Shown here: piece after piece, positions 24,265-36,998 of the stretch | How the letters are laid out: each line of letters begins with the position of its first letter | Position numbering within the stretch: the stretch's first letter is position 1 | Origin: Tetracladium setigerum | Lineage: Eukaryota; Ascomycota; Leotiomycetes; Helotiales | Direction: 5' to 3' | NCBI GenBank assembly: GCA_031472005.1 | Contig: PZJY01000001.1 | Coordinates: 992,001-1,056,000, forward strand | Length of the DNA stretch: 64,000 nt | Position numbers and translations under genes: made by a program | Notes under the pieces: model-generated | Database searches by the model: none | What the model saw: only the letters and a program-made list of their open reading frames with translations | What the model was told of the DNA's origin: nothing

Positions 24265-27200
24265 GTCAGGCAATGGGTCAGCGATTATGCTCAACGTATT
24301 TGTGAGGTCGAGTGACAGTGATAAGTAACAACCATTGGGAAAAGCAAAAACGCGTCGCGTTGTTTATTTTGAATGCAGAGACGGAGGTTCGTTGGGGTCA
24401 ATCCTTGAAGGATGCTGGGTGGTACTGCACCCAGGGTATGATCTCGTGAGAGCAGGGGGAAGGAGAGAGCGAACAAGCAAGGACGAAGACAGAACAGCAG
24501 TTGGAACAATAATGAGGGGCGAAACCAAGAAGGAAGAGGACGAGGATGGTACCTCAGTAATAACTAACAGAAGTAGCCCTGCGCGTCTTGCGAAATTCAG
24601 GATCTCTTCACGGAAGCTCCGAGATTGAATGAATGATGCTGTCTGTGTTTTTTTTTGTTGCAGGGGGATTTTGAGTGCTTTGAATTGAAAGTGGGTTTTT
24701 GAATGAGATGGGCAGCAATAAGCTTCTGAAAAAAACGGAGAAGTCGAAAGAGAATGGGGAGGGGGTAGTGGTCCTGAAATGAGGTTGACCAGGCCTAAGA
24801 AGATCGGAGCGAGGATGTGAAAAAGCGAATGCTACCACCACTAACTACCACGAAAGAGGCCTGACAAAGTGTAAAGAGATCGAAGCCAGGAAGCGTAAGC
24901 AAGGTGGGCAAAGTGGGCAGGTTGTGGAAGGATTCTCGAATTTTGGGTAAGAGAAGGAGAAGAGAGCATGGGTAGGTATTTAGATGATGGCGCTCGGGGG
25001 GCAGGGATGGGTAGCTTTACCGTGATTTCAATGCCGAAGTGGACACCTTTTGGACCATGGAACAAGCCAGGGGCCAAGCACCGGCAACAGAATAATTAAA
25101 ATAAAATTAAAATAAAAATGCACAAGCGCGCAAATAATAATGTAGAGACGAGAAATAAATGTGCAGCAGGGAGAGGCGGATAAAACAAACGACAACTGCA
25201 ACTCAGGAGGGGGGAAAGGATGTTGTGGCTGCCCAATCGGACAGCTCAGGGCGAGGGAGGGGCGTGGGCCGACAGGGGAAGTTGGAAGGTGTGGAAATGT
25301 GGAAAATGTGGGCAGAAAGTGTGGAAAGTGAAGGGGGTGAAGATGAGCTGCGTGTGTCAGATGCGCCGTTGGAGCACTTGGCAAGCCCGTGTCTTGCGCA
25401 TTTGTGGCCCCATCTCGCTCTGCGAATAGCATCGTCGGAGGTTGATCTTTATGCGTTTCCATCATTCGAGGAAGGAGGCCATTCCCAATCTGGGCGATGC
25501 ATTAAAGAAAAAGGACGAAAGGCAGCAATCATCATCACCATCATTATACTTTGAAGTAAAATAACAGGAATCATAAATAAACAAGGCATGGCATGCAGGC
25601 ATGCAAAAATAGCAACACACTTTCTCCATCGCTGGCTGTACTACCTCACTAACCAACCCCCTCTTCCGCGCTCGAATCAGAAGTCTCGCTGGAGAGTTCT
25701 ACTTCAATCATGTCCTCATCGTTCCTCGTGCAAAGAACTGCCGTCGTTCATGCGGCACAGCGCACGAGTCTCTGCGACTACCAGAAACTCAACTCCAACG
25801 GCCGGGAACGAACAACGAAAGAACAGCCAGTGCCAAGCGAAGAAATGGCTCAAAAAACACAAACGTCAACACACCTCGAGATGGAAGGTCTGTCTGTGCG
25901 AGCCCTTGCTCGCGTGAGATTGGGCTGTGGTGTGAAGCAAGGTGAGACCCTTGTCTCAATGCAATGGATGCAGGGTGCGCCGCAGCATTGTGAAACAAGC
26001 CTGGCCCCCTGACGAATCTCGCGCTCGAACTTCGAGTCGCCACCCGATGGCTTCTAGAAAAGCCGTCGACGTCGAAAGGTGCGCAATTGCCCAATCTTCA
26101 GGCCACTCTCCTGGGTCTGTCCCTGCCACTGGCATCCCAAAAGCGATAGCCTTGCGAGCTTTAGGGTTTGACGTCGACCTTCATACATCCAACCGTTCGA
26201 ACAATAGAATGTAGCAGTAGCAGTTTGACAAAAGAACAATGCAGTTCCCAAATCGTTGTAACATCTATGCAATTGGAAACGAACTCTTGCACTTACGTGA
26301 TCGCCAGCCGGCGCAACGCCAGGCTCCTCTTTGTATCCTCCACTTTGTCGATGGGACATTTTGGAGATTGGTTTCTGAGCACCATCGCGTTAGTCTGCGA
26401 CCATCATATCCACCGTTGCGCTTGTTCCGCCTGTCTGTGCGGAATGGCAGCGCCCAAAAGAGAGAACGGTGATGACGATTGGACTTACTTATGATAGCCT
26501 ATCAAATATCCGATGGGTGAATGATCCGTACGATCTGCTTTCTCTACAGTATTGAAGGGACGGTTAGTCAATTGCAACGAAGGGTTCCCGTGTTCACAAA
26601 GCGACCAGGCTGCCTAGTTCAATCATCTGGGGTTGACAACTTGTCAAACGTAGAGCAGTGAACACTCTGATCTAATCCATGGCCAGCCTGGTGGGCTTTC
26701 AACACTGGGGTAGCTACCACATGACTTGATCCCGTCTGCAATCCCCTGGCGGAGCTTGACTTTGAAATAAAGCCTGCACTGATCAAGCTTGCCTTGCAAA
26801 GCAGGTACCAAGTGAATGATATGTGGTTGAGGCGTTCAAACCCGGTGCGGGTATATATTTGCAAGGTTATGGTCGATCGCTTCCCTTTGACGAAAGCCAT
26901 TCGCAACCACATCTTCGGGACGCCATGGATCTTTCCAGCTGGCAAGGGAGAGTTGCACCGCCAAACAACACAAAAACGGAAGCATGCTTTTGAAAAATTA
27001 AAAACACATACCTTTGGAATTATTCCACGGGGTTCAAGCCACCGAATAGGATCTGAACAAATTCGCCTGAGTTGTCCTATCAATTACATGTAAGCTAGAC
27101 GTCCACCAATTGATTTTTTCCACTGTGCAACGCTCCAGTATCCAGCGCTGAAAAGCATGCAAGTAAAGGGGCGGTTGCATACAGCGCAGTTCGCCACACA

Positions 27201-30200
27201 AAAACAGGGTCTCGGTGAGATAGAGCTGTAGATATGACGCAACGAAAAAGAAGGTCGAGGCTGACGATCGTTCAAGAACGGTGCTTGATGTTTGTGGACA
27301 GCAAGTCGCTGTACTTGAGGAATATCATATACCAACATGGATCATGATCTGCCCCTTGGGCTTGCATGGTCGGCAATGATCCAGGAATGAACTGGGGGAT
27401 TGGGCAGGGATGCAAAGATGGGTGTGAGATCGCGTCTGCCACCCACGCCTGAGCTGGGCGACTAGGGCGTTCCATTTGGGCGGAGGAACAGGGATTTAAC
27501 CACAACTTCCAGGAACAGGCACAAGTATAAAAATTGAATGTTTGGCAGAAGAACAAGAAATAACATACCTTTGAACAGTTTTCAAGTTCGGCGAAGATGC
27601 GTGAGTCAAAAGTAGAGTGGTCAAGAGTGGGGACAGAATTTTTCTTCCTGCAGAGGGAGAATCAGTAACTGCTGTGAACGGAGATCGATGCGCTTACTTA
27701 TGATCGGTTATGAAATATGAAGAGACCTGCGTCTGTGGCGTTCTCTCACGTCGAATCGGATGCGCATTCGAGACCAAAATCTTGACAGTTGCTGCACAAT
27801 AGATCGCGGGAGATTCTTCTCCGAAATATCTCTGTAACACAGAAGATAATTGAAAAAGGCTGATATAAGGAGTTTTGCGAGGCAATTCCACGCTTGCAAA
27901 ATCCTCAATCAGTTCTTGTCAAATAGAGAGAAATTGAGTGTCGACGCGTCTTCTCCAAAGTCGCAAATTGTATATCTCCCTTTGTCTCTCCGTGATTTCA
28001 ATCGGCTGAATAGTAGATGCAATCAACAAGGATGCCCGATGGTTTGGGACGTCTCGTCGATAGTTCCTCGAGACTGGTCTTGCAGTACTGCCCCAGCTGA
28101 TAGGAGGGGTAGCTGCGTGTAGGAACGTGGATCGGGGTTGGGCTAGGAACGAGGAAGGAGGTTCGAGTGACAGTTTGAGAATCTGTGTAGCACGCAGTCA
28201 GCATTTGTGCATCCCATGTTCATCTTCACAGCAGAAGATTATCGCCGACCTGTGTATCAGAGGGGCTGCTCTCTGCGCAGATGGAGGATGGGAGTTCGAG
28301 GCGTCGCGATTAGGGTCGTTATGCGGGAGGGGGAACGGCGCGTTGAGCAAGGCAGACGAGGATAATTCCACGTTGTCTCGTCGCACATATGTTGGTTGCG
28401 CGAAGAATTTTCGCGAGGAGGATGATTCTCCAGCACGAGGACCACTAAAAGTGCATGTGCCTTGCCGAGCGCGTTTTTGCTCCCAATCTCGATACTCGAA
28501 GGGGCTGCGACCTCTGGAAACAATGCCCGACCCTGATTCGACCTTCTCCGCCACGCGTCCAGATATTGAGAAGAAATGTGAAAATGTTTGCGATGACCTA
28601 CCTTCAATACTGTCCTCCTGAGTTGGATTGAGTCGCGGTACGTGGTATCGCAAGCAGGAGATGCAGTGACCACGAGGAGAGATTGGATGCTCGCAGATGG
28701 TGTTTCCGAAGGATCAACTCGTAGATGCGACGTGTAATGGACAAGAGCTGGCGAGGTGGTCGTCTTTCTCGTTGTATCCACGCTGCTGCTGCGCTTCGAT
28801 AATTTCTCAGGCCGAAGAAGATTATTGCTACACGTGAATAATCGAGGGTTGGGACGGGGGTTGGTGCGACGATGATGTGTTGCAACGGGTACTGGCAATG
28901 CGATGACGGTCTCACGGGTTGATGGTGGCGACAGCGACGACGACAAGGACGTTCTGCTGCGATGCGATGCTCGTTTGTTGACGTTGAGAATTGTCTTTCG
29001 TCTGAATAGCTTCAGCTGTCAAGTGTCGTAGCTCAACGGCGGTGCAGTTGAAGCCCTGTAAGTCCAGCGGCTGCAAGGATAGGGATAGGGTTGTGACGGC
29101 CGTTGGGGGAAAAGATCCTTGATCAGAGGCAAAGCTTGATCGGTGGTGCTGGGTTTGGCCTGGCAGACTGGCTGGCTGCTGTGGTGTGTGGTGTGCTTCG
29201 TTGTGCTTGCAGGCAGTGCGTCTGGCTAGCTAGGGGGGGTCTGAGATGGCGCGCTTGTTGATGATGGGATGGTGTGTGTGTGGTGTTTTAGGGGACAAGG
29301 GGATATTCAAGCAAAAAAGTGACAAAGTGTCAAGCGAGGTGAACAGCGCGCGTGGGAGGAGGAGGATGAAGAAGAAGAAAGAAGGTGAAGAGAGTCTGAG
29401 GACGGGGCAGGGACAAGGGAGTGAGAAAGAAGCGCGTGGGGAGGGTAAGGGGTGGTTGGGTTGGGTTGGGTTGGTTGGTAGGTTGGAACTGGGAAGGAAT
29501 GATTTCCGGGCAACTGCGAAGATCGACTATTCTTATTTGGAGGCGCAAATCAAGGCTCTTGAGGGGAAAGGAACCCGAATTTAGGACGAATCTAGGACGA
29601 AGCTAAGGGCGAAGAGAGGTCTTGCGAGTCAAACAATCAAACAAATTGGTAACCCTTTTTTACCTTTTGGGGAGAAGCTTTCGGACTTTAGTCGTTTCTC
29701 GGTTAGCAATATTGATAATACGGACAATGAATGACTTGAAGAAATATCCCCTTCAGGACCTGGCGAAACCAACAACAACAACAACAAGACCGCGTCGAAC
29801 TGACAGTATCACAAGTGTGATTATAAATATGAATAACTCATTCTACTTTGATTACTGCGATTGTGTGGCGGCGGCACATTGGAACCTTCCATTTCTCGAG
29901 TCTGGTGTGCGTGCCGACCTTTTTTTGTTGCTTGTTGCGGGCACATATGCCGATGCCGAAGCTACGGAGTAATACTGTTGTTATTACTGATCGATGCTCG
30001 TGCATTATTTCAATAACGGCCGTTCTCATCCTTTTCCCATGTGCAATAATAATGTACGGAGCAGTGATACGGTACAGTACAGTACGGCACCGTATCTCTT
30101 AAGTTCTCACCCGGCTTCGCTAGTTGGTCGTCCGGGTCTTCCAATAATCTGATCTCTTTGATGATTTATCCTATCTATGAACTCCCAGTCCAGTAGTACT

Positions 30201-33200
30201 GTAGGTGGAGTGAATGTCCGGAAAATAGCAACAGACAGTAAATGGACGCATGTATGTCTGGACTAAACCCTTCCACACGCCTGTGCCATAGATACGGCCC
30301 TGTTTCAATTCGAGTCACCTCATCCCGAAAGAAATCACATCTCCACGAAACGAAAGACTGGCTTGCCGGCTTGCCAATTGGAACTTGTCCTGGGCAAGCC
30401 ACTCCCGAGAATGATTTCGCCGTCACTGAGACACACGCACTGCTGCCATGGAACACGATGTCGGAGATGAGATTCCTCATTGGGCATTTCTTCATGGTGA
30501 TCTCGCCCACCTAAAGAAGCATCGCGGTGTTCTGGTATTTTTAGTGATACGCCGTCGTCGTCGTCGTACAGACTACTCGAGTACGTACGAGTAGTAGTAG
30601 CCTTTATGTGGCAAAAAGTGAGGCAAGGCGCTAAATAAACGTGTTGTTCATAGCCACCAATCTGCAAGTTGGTGGCGGTGGCATTCTTGTTCGTGAAAGC
30701 TCGGTACTCGTATCTTGATCGAGAATTGCAAAAATCTTCAAAGAATTCTCAACCCCTTTGAGAGCTCCTCCCATTTCTTCCATCAACAACTGACGTCTGG
30801 TGGAGGGAATCTCCGCTGTGACTTGTCTGCCTTTTGAGTTGCGGGCTAGAGATTATTCCTCCTTCCTGTTTGGCTCTGCTCGCGGTATCTATCAGGAAGT
30901 TAAACTCGATCCTTCAAACCTCAAAATTCTCTCATCACATCTCTTCTGGGCCAATCGCAGCCCCTGCATTTGCCCTTTTACCCGGCAATTCGAGCCTTTC
31001 CTGCTCTGGATCTCACTCCGAAATTTGCAATGCGTCTGAAAGTTTGCACTGCGCGAGTCTGCTTTGCCGTGGTGAACTTGGAGCTTCTTCTCCAAGCGCA
31101 CGAAGAGAGCCAGAGAGGGAGAGAGAGAGAGAGTAACGACAACATCCTTTGACTTTGATGCTGGTCAGATGTTCCAGAAGTTTTAGACTCTTTTCGCACC
31201 CATGGCCGGCAGTTTGGGTGGCCAGGTTCGGCATCGCGAGGTAAGGGCACAACTGGGCGACAGAACCTCAGGGCTTGCACTCCACCAGTCCACCCTCCTG
31301 ACAACCCTCAAGGGGGAGAATATGATCGGTGACAGCGGTAAAATTCTCCGCTTTTGCAAGGCAAGGCATGGCATGGCATCAAGACATGGCTGAGGCTCAC
31401 CAACATCCTTGTGCTGAACTTCCTCGCTAGCAGAGCTGCAGACAGCAGAGCACACTTACAAAGCTTTCATATCCAACATATCTCAATCACATTCCAAACA
31501 TCTCATTCCCTCATAATACCCCGGAGCATGAATGAACTGCACCTCGGCGGCACAATCATTGACAATTCCGTTAGTCGTGACAGCTCCTGCATATGACTTT
31601 TCTCTTTCTCAACCACGAATCGCAGCTCCGCAAATCTCCAAGTCCCAAGATTGACCAACGGCAAGTTCTTTCCCCCTTGCAATTTTATCCTCGTATGTAA
31701 CAAGGCGGGTGGTTGGTGCCATGCTTGTTCGTCTCTAAGCGGTCGGTTCAAACGGCGCTCCTCTCAAACATGGAGCGAACGCCATCATCCTTGAATTCAT
31801 ACCACCAAAGTTGACAGCATCCTCCACCACCACTAGACTCTCACGCTAGTTCCAATATAACACCAACCTCACTTGAACGTTGCACAAAGATGCGCTTTGC
31901 CTTGGATCACATGAAGATGATCTCGCTTCGACACGAGGAAATCGGCTATAGATAGACCTCAACTTTCAACGGAGCACCAAACGGAATGGGCAGCTCGCGT
32001 AATAGCCAGGCACGCCGAAACGCAAACATCTCCAACCGACCGGCAGGGATCAGAACCGAAGCAGCTTTCATCGAAGCAGAGGGACGAACCGAGCAAAAGC
32101 TTCTAGCGCGCAAATAATAGTCAAACGCAAAAGGAACCGTCCCAAAGTTCGAAGCACAAAGTTCAAACCGAATCCCCCGATTCCGATTCATAAAATGCGC
32201 AAGCCTAGCCGCAACAAGCCACCGCAGACTTTCCCAAAACATCAAAAGATATTGGTAGAGTTTGGGCTTTGTCGGCAAAACAAGCTGTGTTGCTAATGGA
32301 TAATGGACGGACTTATTGGATCACGCAACATTGAGTTCTCAGATTTATCATGACACGGAAATCAAACATTTACCATACTTCCGCATGACCTAAACACACC
32401 AGTAGTACTCCCGAAACACCAACAAACGAGTAATGATAAGGATGATATTGATATTAATGCATGCCCAGCACATTGATCAATGCTCACAAATCCATCTGCA
32501 GCCAGCCCCGCGATCTCACGACCCCCAAAAAAAAGCAATAGTGGCGATAGCTTTCATGTTTTGTATATATCGCCTTAGATCTGATATACCCCTCATCACT
32601 CACCGTCCTTTCGTTCGTCCACCATTCGAGCCCAGTTCCAGGGACCAGCCCTTGACAAACCCACCATTCACAACACCAGACCACCAAATTCACTCGAGCA
32701 GACTTGAGAAAAAGCATTGCGCGCAGTAGAAGTCAGCGACATCTCACATAAAGGAGTATACTCCCATCGGCTTTGCTACTGCTTTCGTTCCCCATCGCAG
32801 CAAAAATGGGGAGATCAAAAAGCAAAACCACTATATATTGACACGTCAATATATACTTCCCAAGTCTTATCAACAGACCCAGACAATCCAAACAATCTAA
32901 ACCCAGAGTCGATCCTGCAATATTCCCAGCGCTTAGAGATTGTTTGCTACATTATTGCTGAGTATTATTGTTATGGAAGCTCGCGATGACTCGATGAGAC
33001 ATTCGCGATATAGTACAGTACAGTACATCGTGCGTCGCGGCTTCATCCTTGACATCTCGATTAGCTTTTCTCGCTCATCGTACTTCGCTTGACACCCTCA
33101 CACTCTCTCCACAAACTCTGGATTTGAAACACATAAAACAGAACTTTATTCGCATTATCCAACAGTCACACTTGCCTCTGTTTCAAGTCCTAATCAATCC

Positions 33201-35679
33201 GTCCTCGGTGAAATGATCCAACTCGCTCCACGGAGCAAATAATGAAACTCTTAATACGGAGTATTAACTCCCAAAACTTACAATCGCCAAGATGGTCAAA
33301 AAAATGAAATTCGTTTACTCCGTACAGTATTATTGAACAATGAAAATTACACTGCAATTCACATGATCTGATTCCAGCCCCCCTCGTCAAAGAAAACAAC
33401 CATGTCACCGCCGGGCTCCATAATGCCAGCACCCGACCCATCCCAAGTCATCCCCTTGCACCAATCACTAACCAGAGAATGCAGCTGCCTAGAATCTGAT
33501 ATACCCCCCTCCCGGCTGTTAATCCTTCATCGAGTTGCAAGCCTTATTGTGGCGTTGAGGCTTCCTGGGCTTACACGCTTGTCCGTCCTTTGTGCTTTTC
33601 CGATCGTGCATGGGGGGCTCGGGGGATGAAGATTGGAACAGAGACAGGGCAGGAGGTTGGCAGGGAAGTTGTAGGGCAGAGCAGGGCCTGGGAAACTTGG
33701 ACAGGGACTCGATAGGTATGGATCATATGGGTGAGGCTTGATGGGTAAGTCGGGGAAGAGACGGAGAAAATATACAATTTCTTGGGAAACACATTTCGAA
33801 TGTTTTATGAAACGCTTCATAAGGAAAGGAAAGCGAAATTGAGGTGACCGGAAAACTTTCAGTCATTACGGAGTAGGCAAATGACCTTTCCGTAGAAACG
33901 GAAAGTTAGGAAAGTTTCATTTCCTGCTCTGTTGCTTGGCATGGATTAATGCCGTTCGTAACTTCGTAAGGAACAGAGAGGTTCGTATGAAGTGCGAATA
34001 TCGTATTGTACTGTACCTATGCGCATTTGCGGCGTAGGCATTTCTTCGCGTTCATTTCAAATTTGTCTTGTTTTTACGAATCTTGGATCTGCGTCTTGTA
34101 GTACAGACTGCAGAATTGTAATTTTTTCATTACTTATTTGGGCATGAACAAAGCCGAATGCATTCTTGCCTCGATGTAGTAGTAATGGTGTAATTTTGGG
34201 ACTTCAAATCCCGAATCGTGATATCGATGCCTTGGCATGTTCTTTCAAATCTTGGAATATCAGGAACAACACTCTGTTGAATCCTGGTGATGACGAGCAT
34301 GATTTTACCAGGCCTAGAATCCTGTCAGATCCTGTTTACCATCATATTATTGAGGAAGGGGAGAGGCCTGGCTGGCTGTAACCAAGGAATCCAAGATCCA
34401 GGTTCCCTTCTCGTCCCTTCATTCCTTGTCTCCATCCCTTGCCATACATACCAAAACCATCCTTCCGCTGTAGAATGTCACAATTAAGCATCAATGCCAA
34501 ATCTCCCCTGTCCAAACAATAGCATATAACAGGAAAGGAATGTTATTCCACTTCTACGCAAAATATGGTGAAGAAAAAAAGGCACTAAGCCTTCCATTTT
34601 GTTGGTCGTCCTTTCACATTCGATTTTCAATCATAACAATGCAAGAAGGCCATCGCATATCATCGGATATGCAAAGATCAAAATATAATAATACCTCCGA
34701 ATATTATCCATGCTTCCGTTCTGCAGATTGAAAACGGGAAATAATTGAGAGGTAACTTCCGGACATGAACGATGTTGGGTTTTTGTTGGTGTTGTGAAGA
34801 TTGTTGTTGTGGTTGTCACACTGCACTTGGCTTGTCAACGACGTGGCCGCATAGTGAAGCAATAAGCATAAATGGCTGGGCTATAACTGTTTAGTTGGCA
34901 GTTGGTTAGTCTTGTTGGTATGTCGAGTCTATGGAGGCGTCGTAATTTGGTGTTTTGATGATGCGTTGGGTTGTTGGGCTATTTTTCTTCCCTAGGGACA
35001 TTTTCTGTTGAGGTGAGGTGGGGTGATATGTACTTCAATCCATTGATATTGTTCCGCGATTGTTATACTTTCAAATGGTATGTTGGTTCTCTTCGGGTTG
35101 CATACTTCAGAAGAGATTGTGTGTAGTTGGATTGGAAGAAGAAGAATAATAATAATGAGTGATCCCCCGAAAAGATTCAAGTGAATTTCTTTCGAACTCG
35201 AGACAGTTGTCAAGAGATTTGTTGGGTTTTCTGCAACAACCTCGCCTTCACTTGCCAACTATCATTTGAGAACTGGCAGACGGATCAAATGTAACAGCCA
35301 GCCTGTTGCTTTGTATGGGGTGGCTTCTGGGAAAACATGTGAATATCTTACAGGGGCCATCGCGCAGGTGAGGAAATGTTTTGACTGTTGACATCGGAAG
35401 CGAGAGCGAGCTTTTGATGCATAGATCTCGCTTGATTTACGCGAGCGGATCTTTTATAATTTAGTAATAGAATGTTGCTCTTCGTTATTACTCAATTATA
35501 ATCTTGCTGATATCGGTTGAGGAGGATTTTGGAAGTGACTACGAGGGATTATCTCAAGCCAGTCATGCAGCAACTCTTCTTTTGTATAGACTGAATTTAT
35601 CCGTATCTGAGCTGATTAACTAGAAAATCTACGTTCTCCCGCAACATCATGTAGCTCCAGGAAAGAAAGAATCTACTTC
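24265..35679. other. 11.4 kb gene desert upstream of the MedA-like gene
   Basis: No gene was recognised on either strand. The longest open frame (229 codons, minus strand, 28257-28946) is Ser/Thr/Arg/Pro-rich and overlaps another open frame on the opposite strand, so I treat it as chance or leader sequence. The region includes a GGG-TT tract (29449-29470), GA-repeats (about 31105-31133), TACAGTAC-type repeats (about 30070 and 33010) and several TACGGAGTA motifs. The part nearest 24.3 kb must hold the leader and promoter of the MedA-like gene. Confidence 0.5.
33255..33875. repeat. Cluster of three TACGGAGTA motifs
   Basis: Exact 9-mers at 33255-33263 (plus), 33316-33324 (reverse complement TACTCCGTA) and 33867-33875 (plus). 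Further copies are at 29963-29971 and 61144-61152. All are intergenic. Function unknown. Confidence 0.7.
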
Positions 35680-36433
35680 TTAGTCTTCTTTTTTTTTCAG
35701 CATACCCTTCTGAGTTACTTTCGACCCAGCCTTCTCAGGGTTCATAGGTCCCGCAGCAGCAGGGATGATTTCCTACTGATCTTATCTTCAGTGTTACTCT
35801 CCTCCTTCTTTACTTTCAACACAGCCTTCTGAGTTGCTTTCGGAGCAGCCTTCTGAGAGCTCGCATGTCCCGTAGTAGCAGGGGATCGTTTTCTATTGAT
35901 CTTATCTTCAGTCCTACCCTCCTTCTTCTGATCTCTATCCAAAAGAACACAGAACATATGCCCCTGTTGCAACGTCCATTTCTCCTCGTCATCTCCCTGC
36001 ACAGGTAATTTCTGTCCATACTTCTCCACAACTTTATGCCCCTTCAAGTCTATATTCAAAGCTACCGCAGCCGGGCCATGTGCTTTCCTCTGTTCTCTCC
36101 TTTCTTGTTGGTTACTACCTTTGTTGCTCTCGCAATCCCAATAACGCCTTTTGTGTCGCTCATGCGGCGCCAGGATGCGGCCCGGCCGTTTTCATCGCAC
36201 CACAATCCGTTTCGAACTTTCGCGAAGAGGGATGGGCCTTGATCGCCCGCTTTGCTTGCGTTGGTGGGTCACGGCAAGTTCTTAGCAGCCTTGGAGTCTT
36301 TGCTTTTAGCTTTTTTCTTATGGGAGCTGGAAGATGGCTTGGGTGGAGGTCCTCCTCGGAGATGAACTATGGTAAAAGATTTTGGAAAGATCACTTGCTC
36401 GCTGACCGCTTGCTTTCGGATTTGAGTCTCCAT
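35680..36433 (-). pseudogene. Lysine-rich protein gene, apparently broken; paralogue of 36999-37613
   Basis: Not a known family. ATG 36433 opens METQIRKQAVSEQVIFPK, then a Ser/Lys-rich stretch (PSSSSHKKKAKSKDSKAAK), and stops at TGA 36269-36271. The same frame continues after that stop with coding-like sequence (NASKAGDQGPSLFAKVRNGL, then GRAASWRRMSDTKGVIG) until TAG near 36062. One extra base in the ggg at 36073-36075 would join it to VALNIDLKGHKVVEKYGQKL and a C-terminal region made of two 40-codon repeats (TEDKINRKRSPATTG and TEDKISRKSS). A second one-base loss at 35762-35764 disrupts the last repeat. With it repaired, the frame would end with a Lys-rich tail at TAA 35680-35682. One nonsense codon plus two shifts suggest a decaying gene, though the shifts resemble those elsewhere in this window. 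Confidence 0.5.
35706..35940. repeat. Imperfect tandem duplication, about 119/120 bp
   Basis: Two head-to-tail copies begin at 35706 and 35825, both starting CCTTCTGAGTT and sharing TGATCTTATCTTCAGT. The spacing is 119 bp; with the missing G in the first copy (ggg against gggg in the second) it would be 120 bp, exactly 40 codons. Confidence 0.75.
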
Positions 36434-36998
36434 TCTTTTCCGTGCTTCTTTTGTACTTTTGTTATGGTAATCTATTGTTTGGAGAGAATGGATCGAATGA
36501 GCAATATTTCAGCAGGTTAAAGAGAATATTACATAGAAGGGGAGATATTCTGAGATGAACGTTATCTTTTCGTCATCTTTTCCATCAGAATGTCGTTCTC
36601 TAAACAATTTGACTATTGGCACAGGCTTGAATGATTTTGTTATTACTGAGTTCATGTTTTTGATGAGCAAGTCGTGACGAAGCCTCTTTTTTGCTGCTTG
36701 ATTGTCATTCGAAATGACTACTTCACACACAATTTTATTGCTGACTGCACATGATTGTATATGTCAACTACCCAATTCTCAAAAAATTTGACAAGCGTTT
36801 GAACAGTGCTCCTGAAGCAATATTCAGGATCTTGCCAATATTTGTAATATTAAGGTGTCGTAGCTATGTATTAGGATTAGAGAAAGTCGGGGATTACCAC
36901 ATATGATTGTTTCCACTTATTCCAGGTACGCAAGATATGTCAGTAAACCCATCAAGCTGTCATACACAATTTGACCCACGCAATGAAACTTACGGATC
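36434..36998. other. Intergenic between the two lysine-rich paralogues
   Basis: 565 bp, AT-rich; nothing recognised. It may hold the 3' part of the 36999-37613 gene, because GTAAGT donors lie just past its stop codon (about 36993). Confidence 0.35.

Noticed and set aside
28257..28946. 229-codon open frame on the minus strand
   Set aside because: Ser/Thr/Arg/Pro-rich with no domain, overlapped by a 164-codon frame on the other strand; more likely leader sequence or chance. Mentioned only as a possible uORF.
31946..32278. 110-codon minus-strand open frame in the gene desert
   Set aside because: Looks orderly but matches nothing I recognise and has no splice-consistent neighbours.
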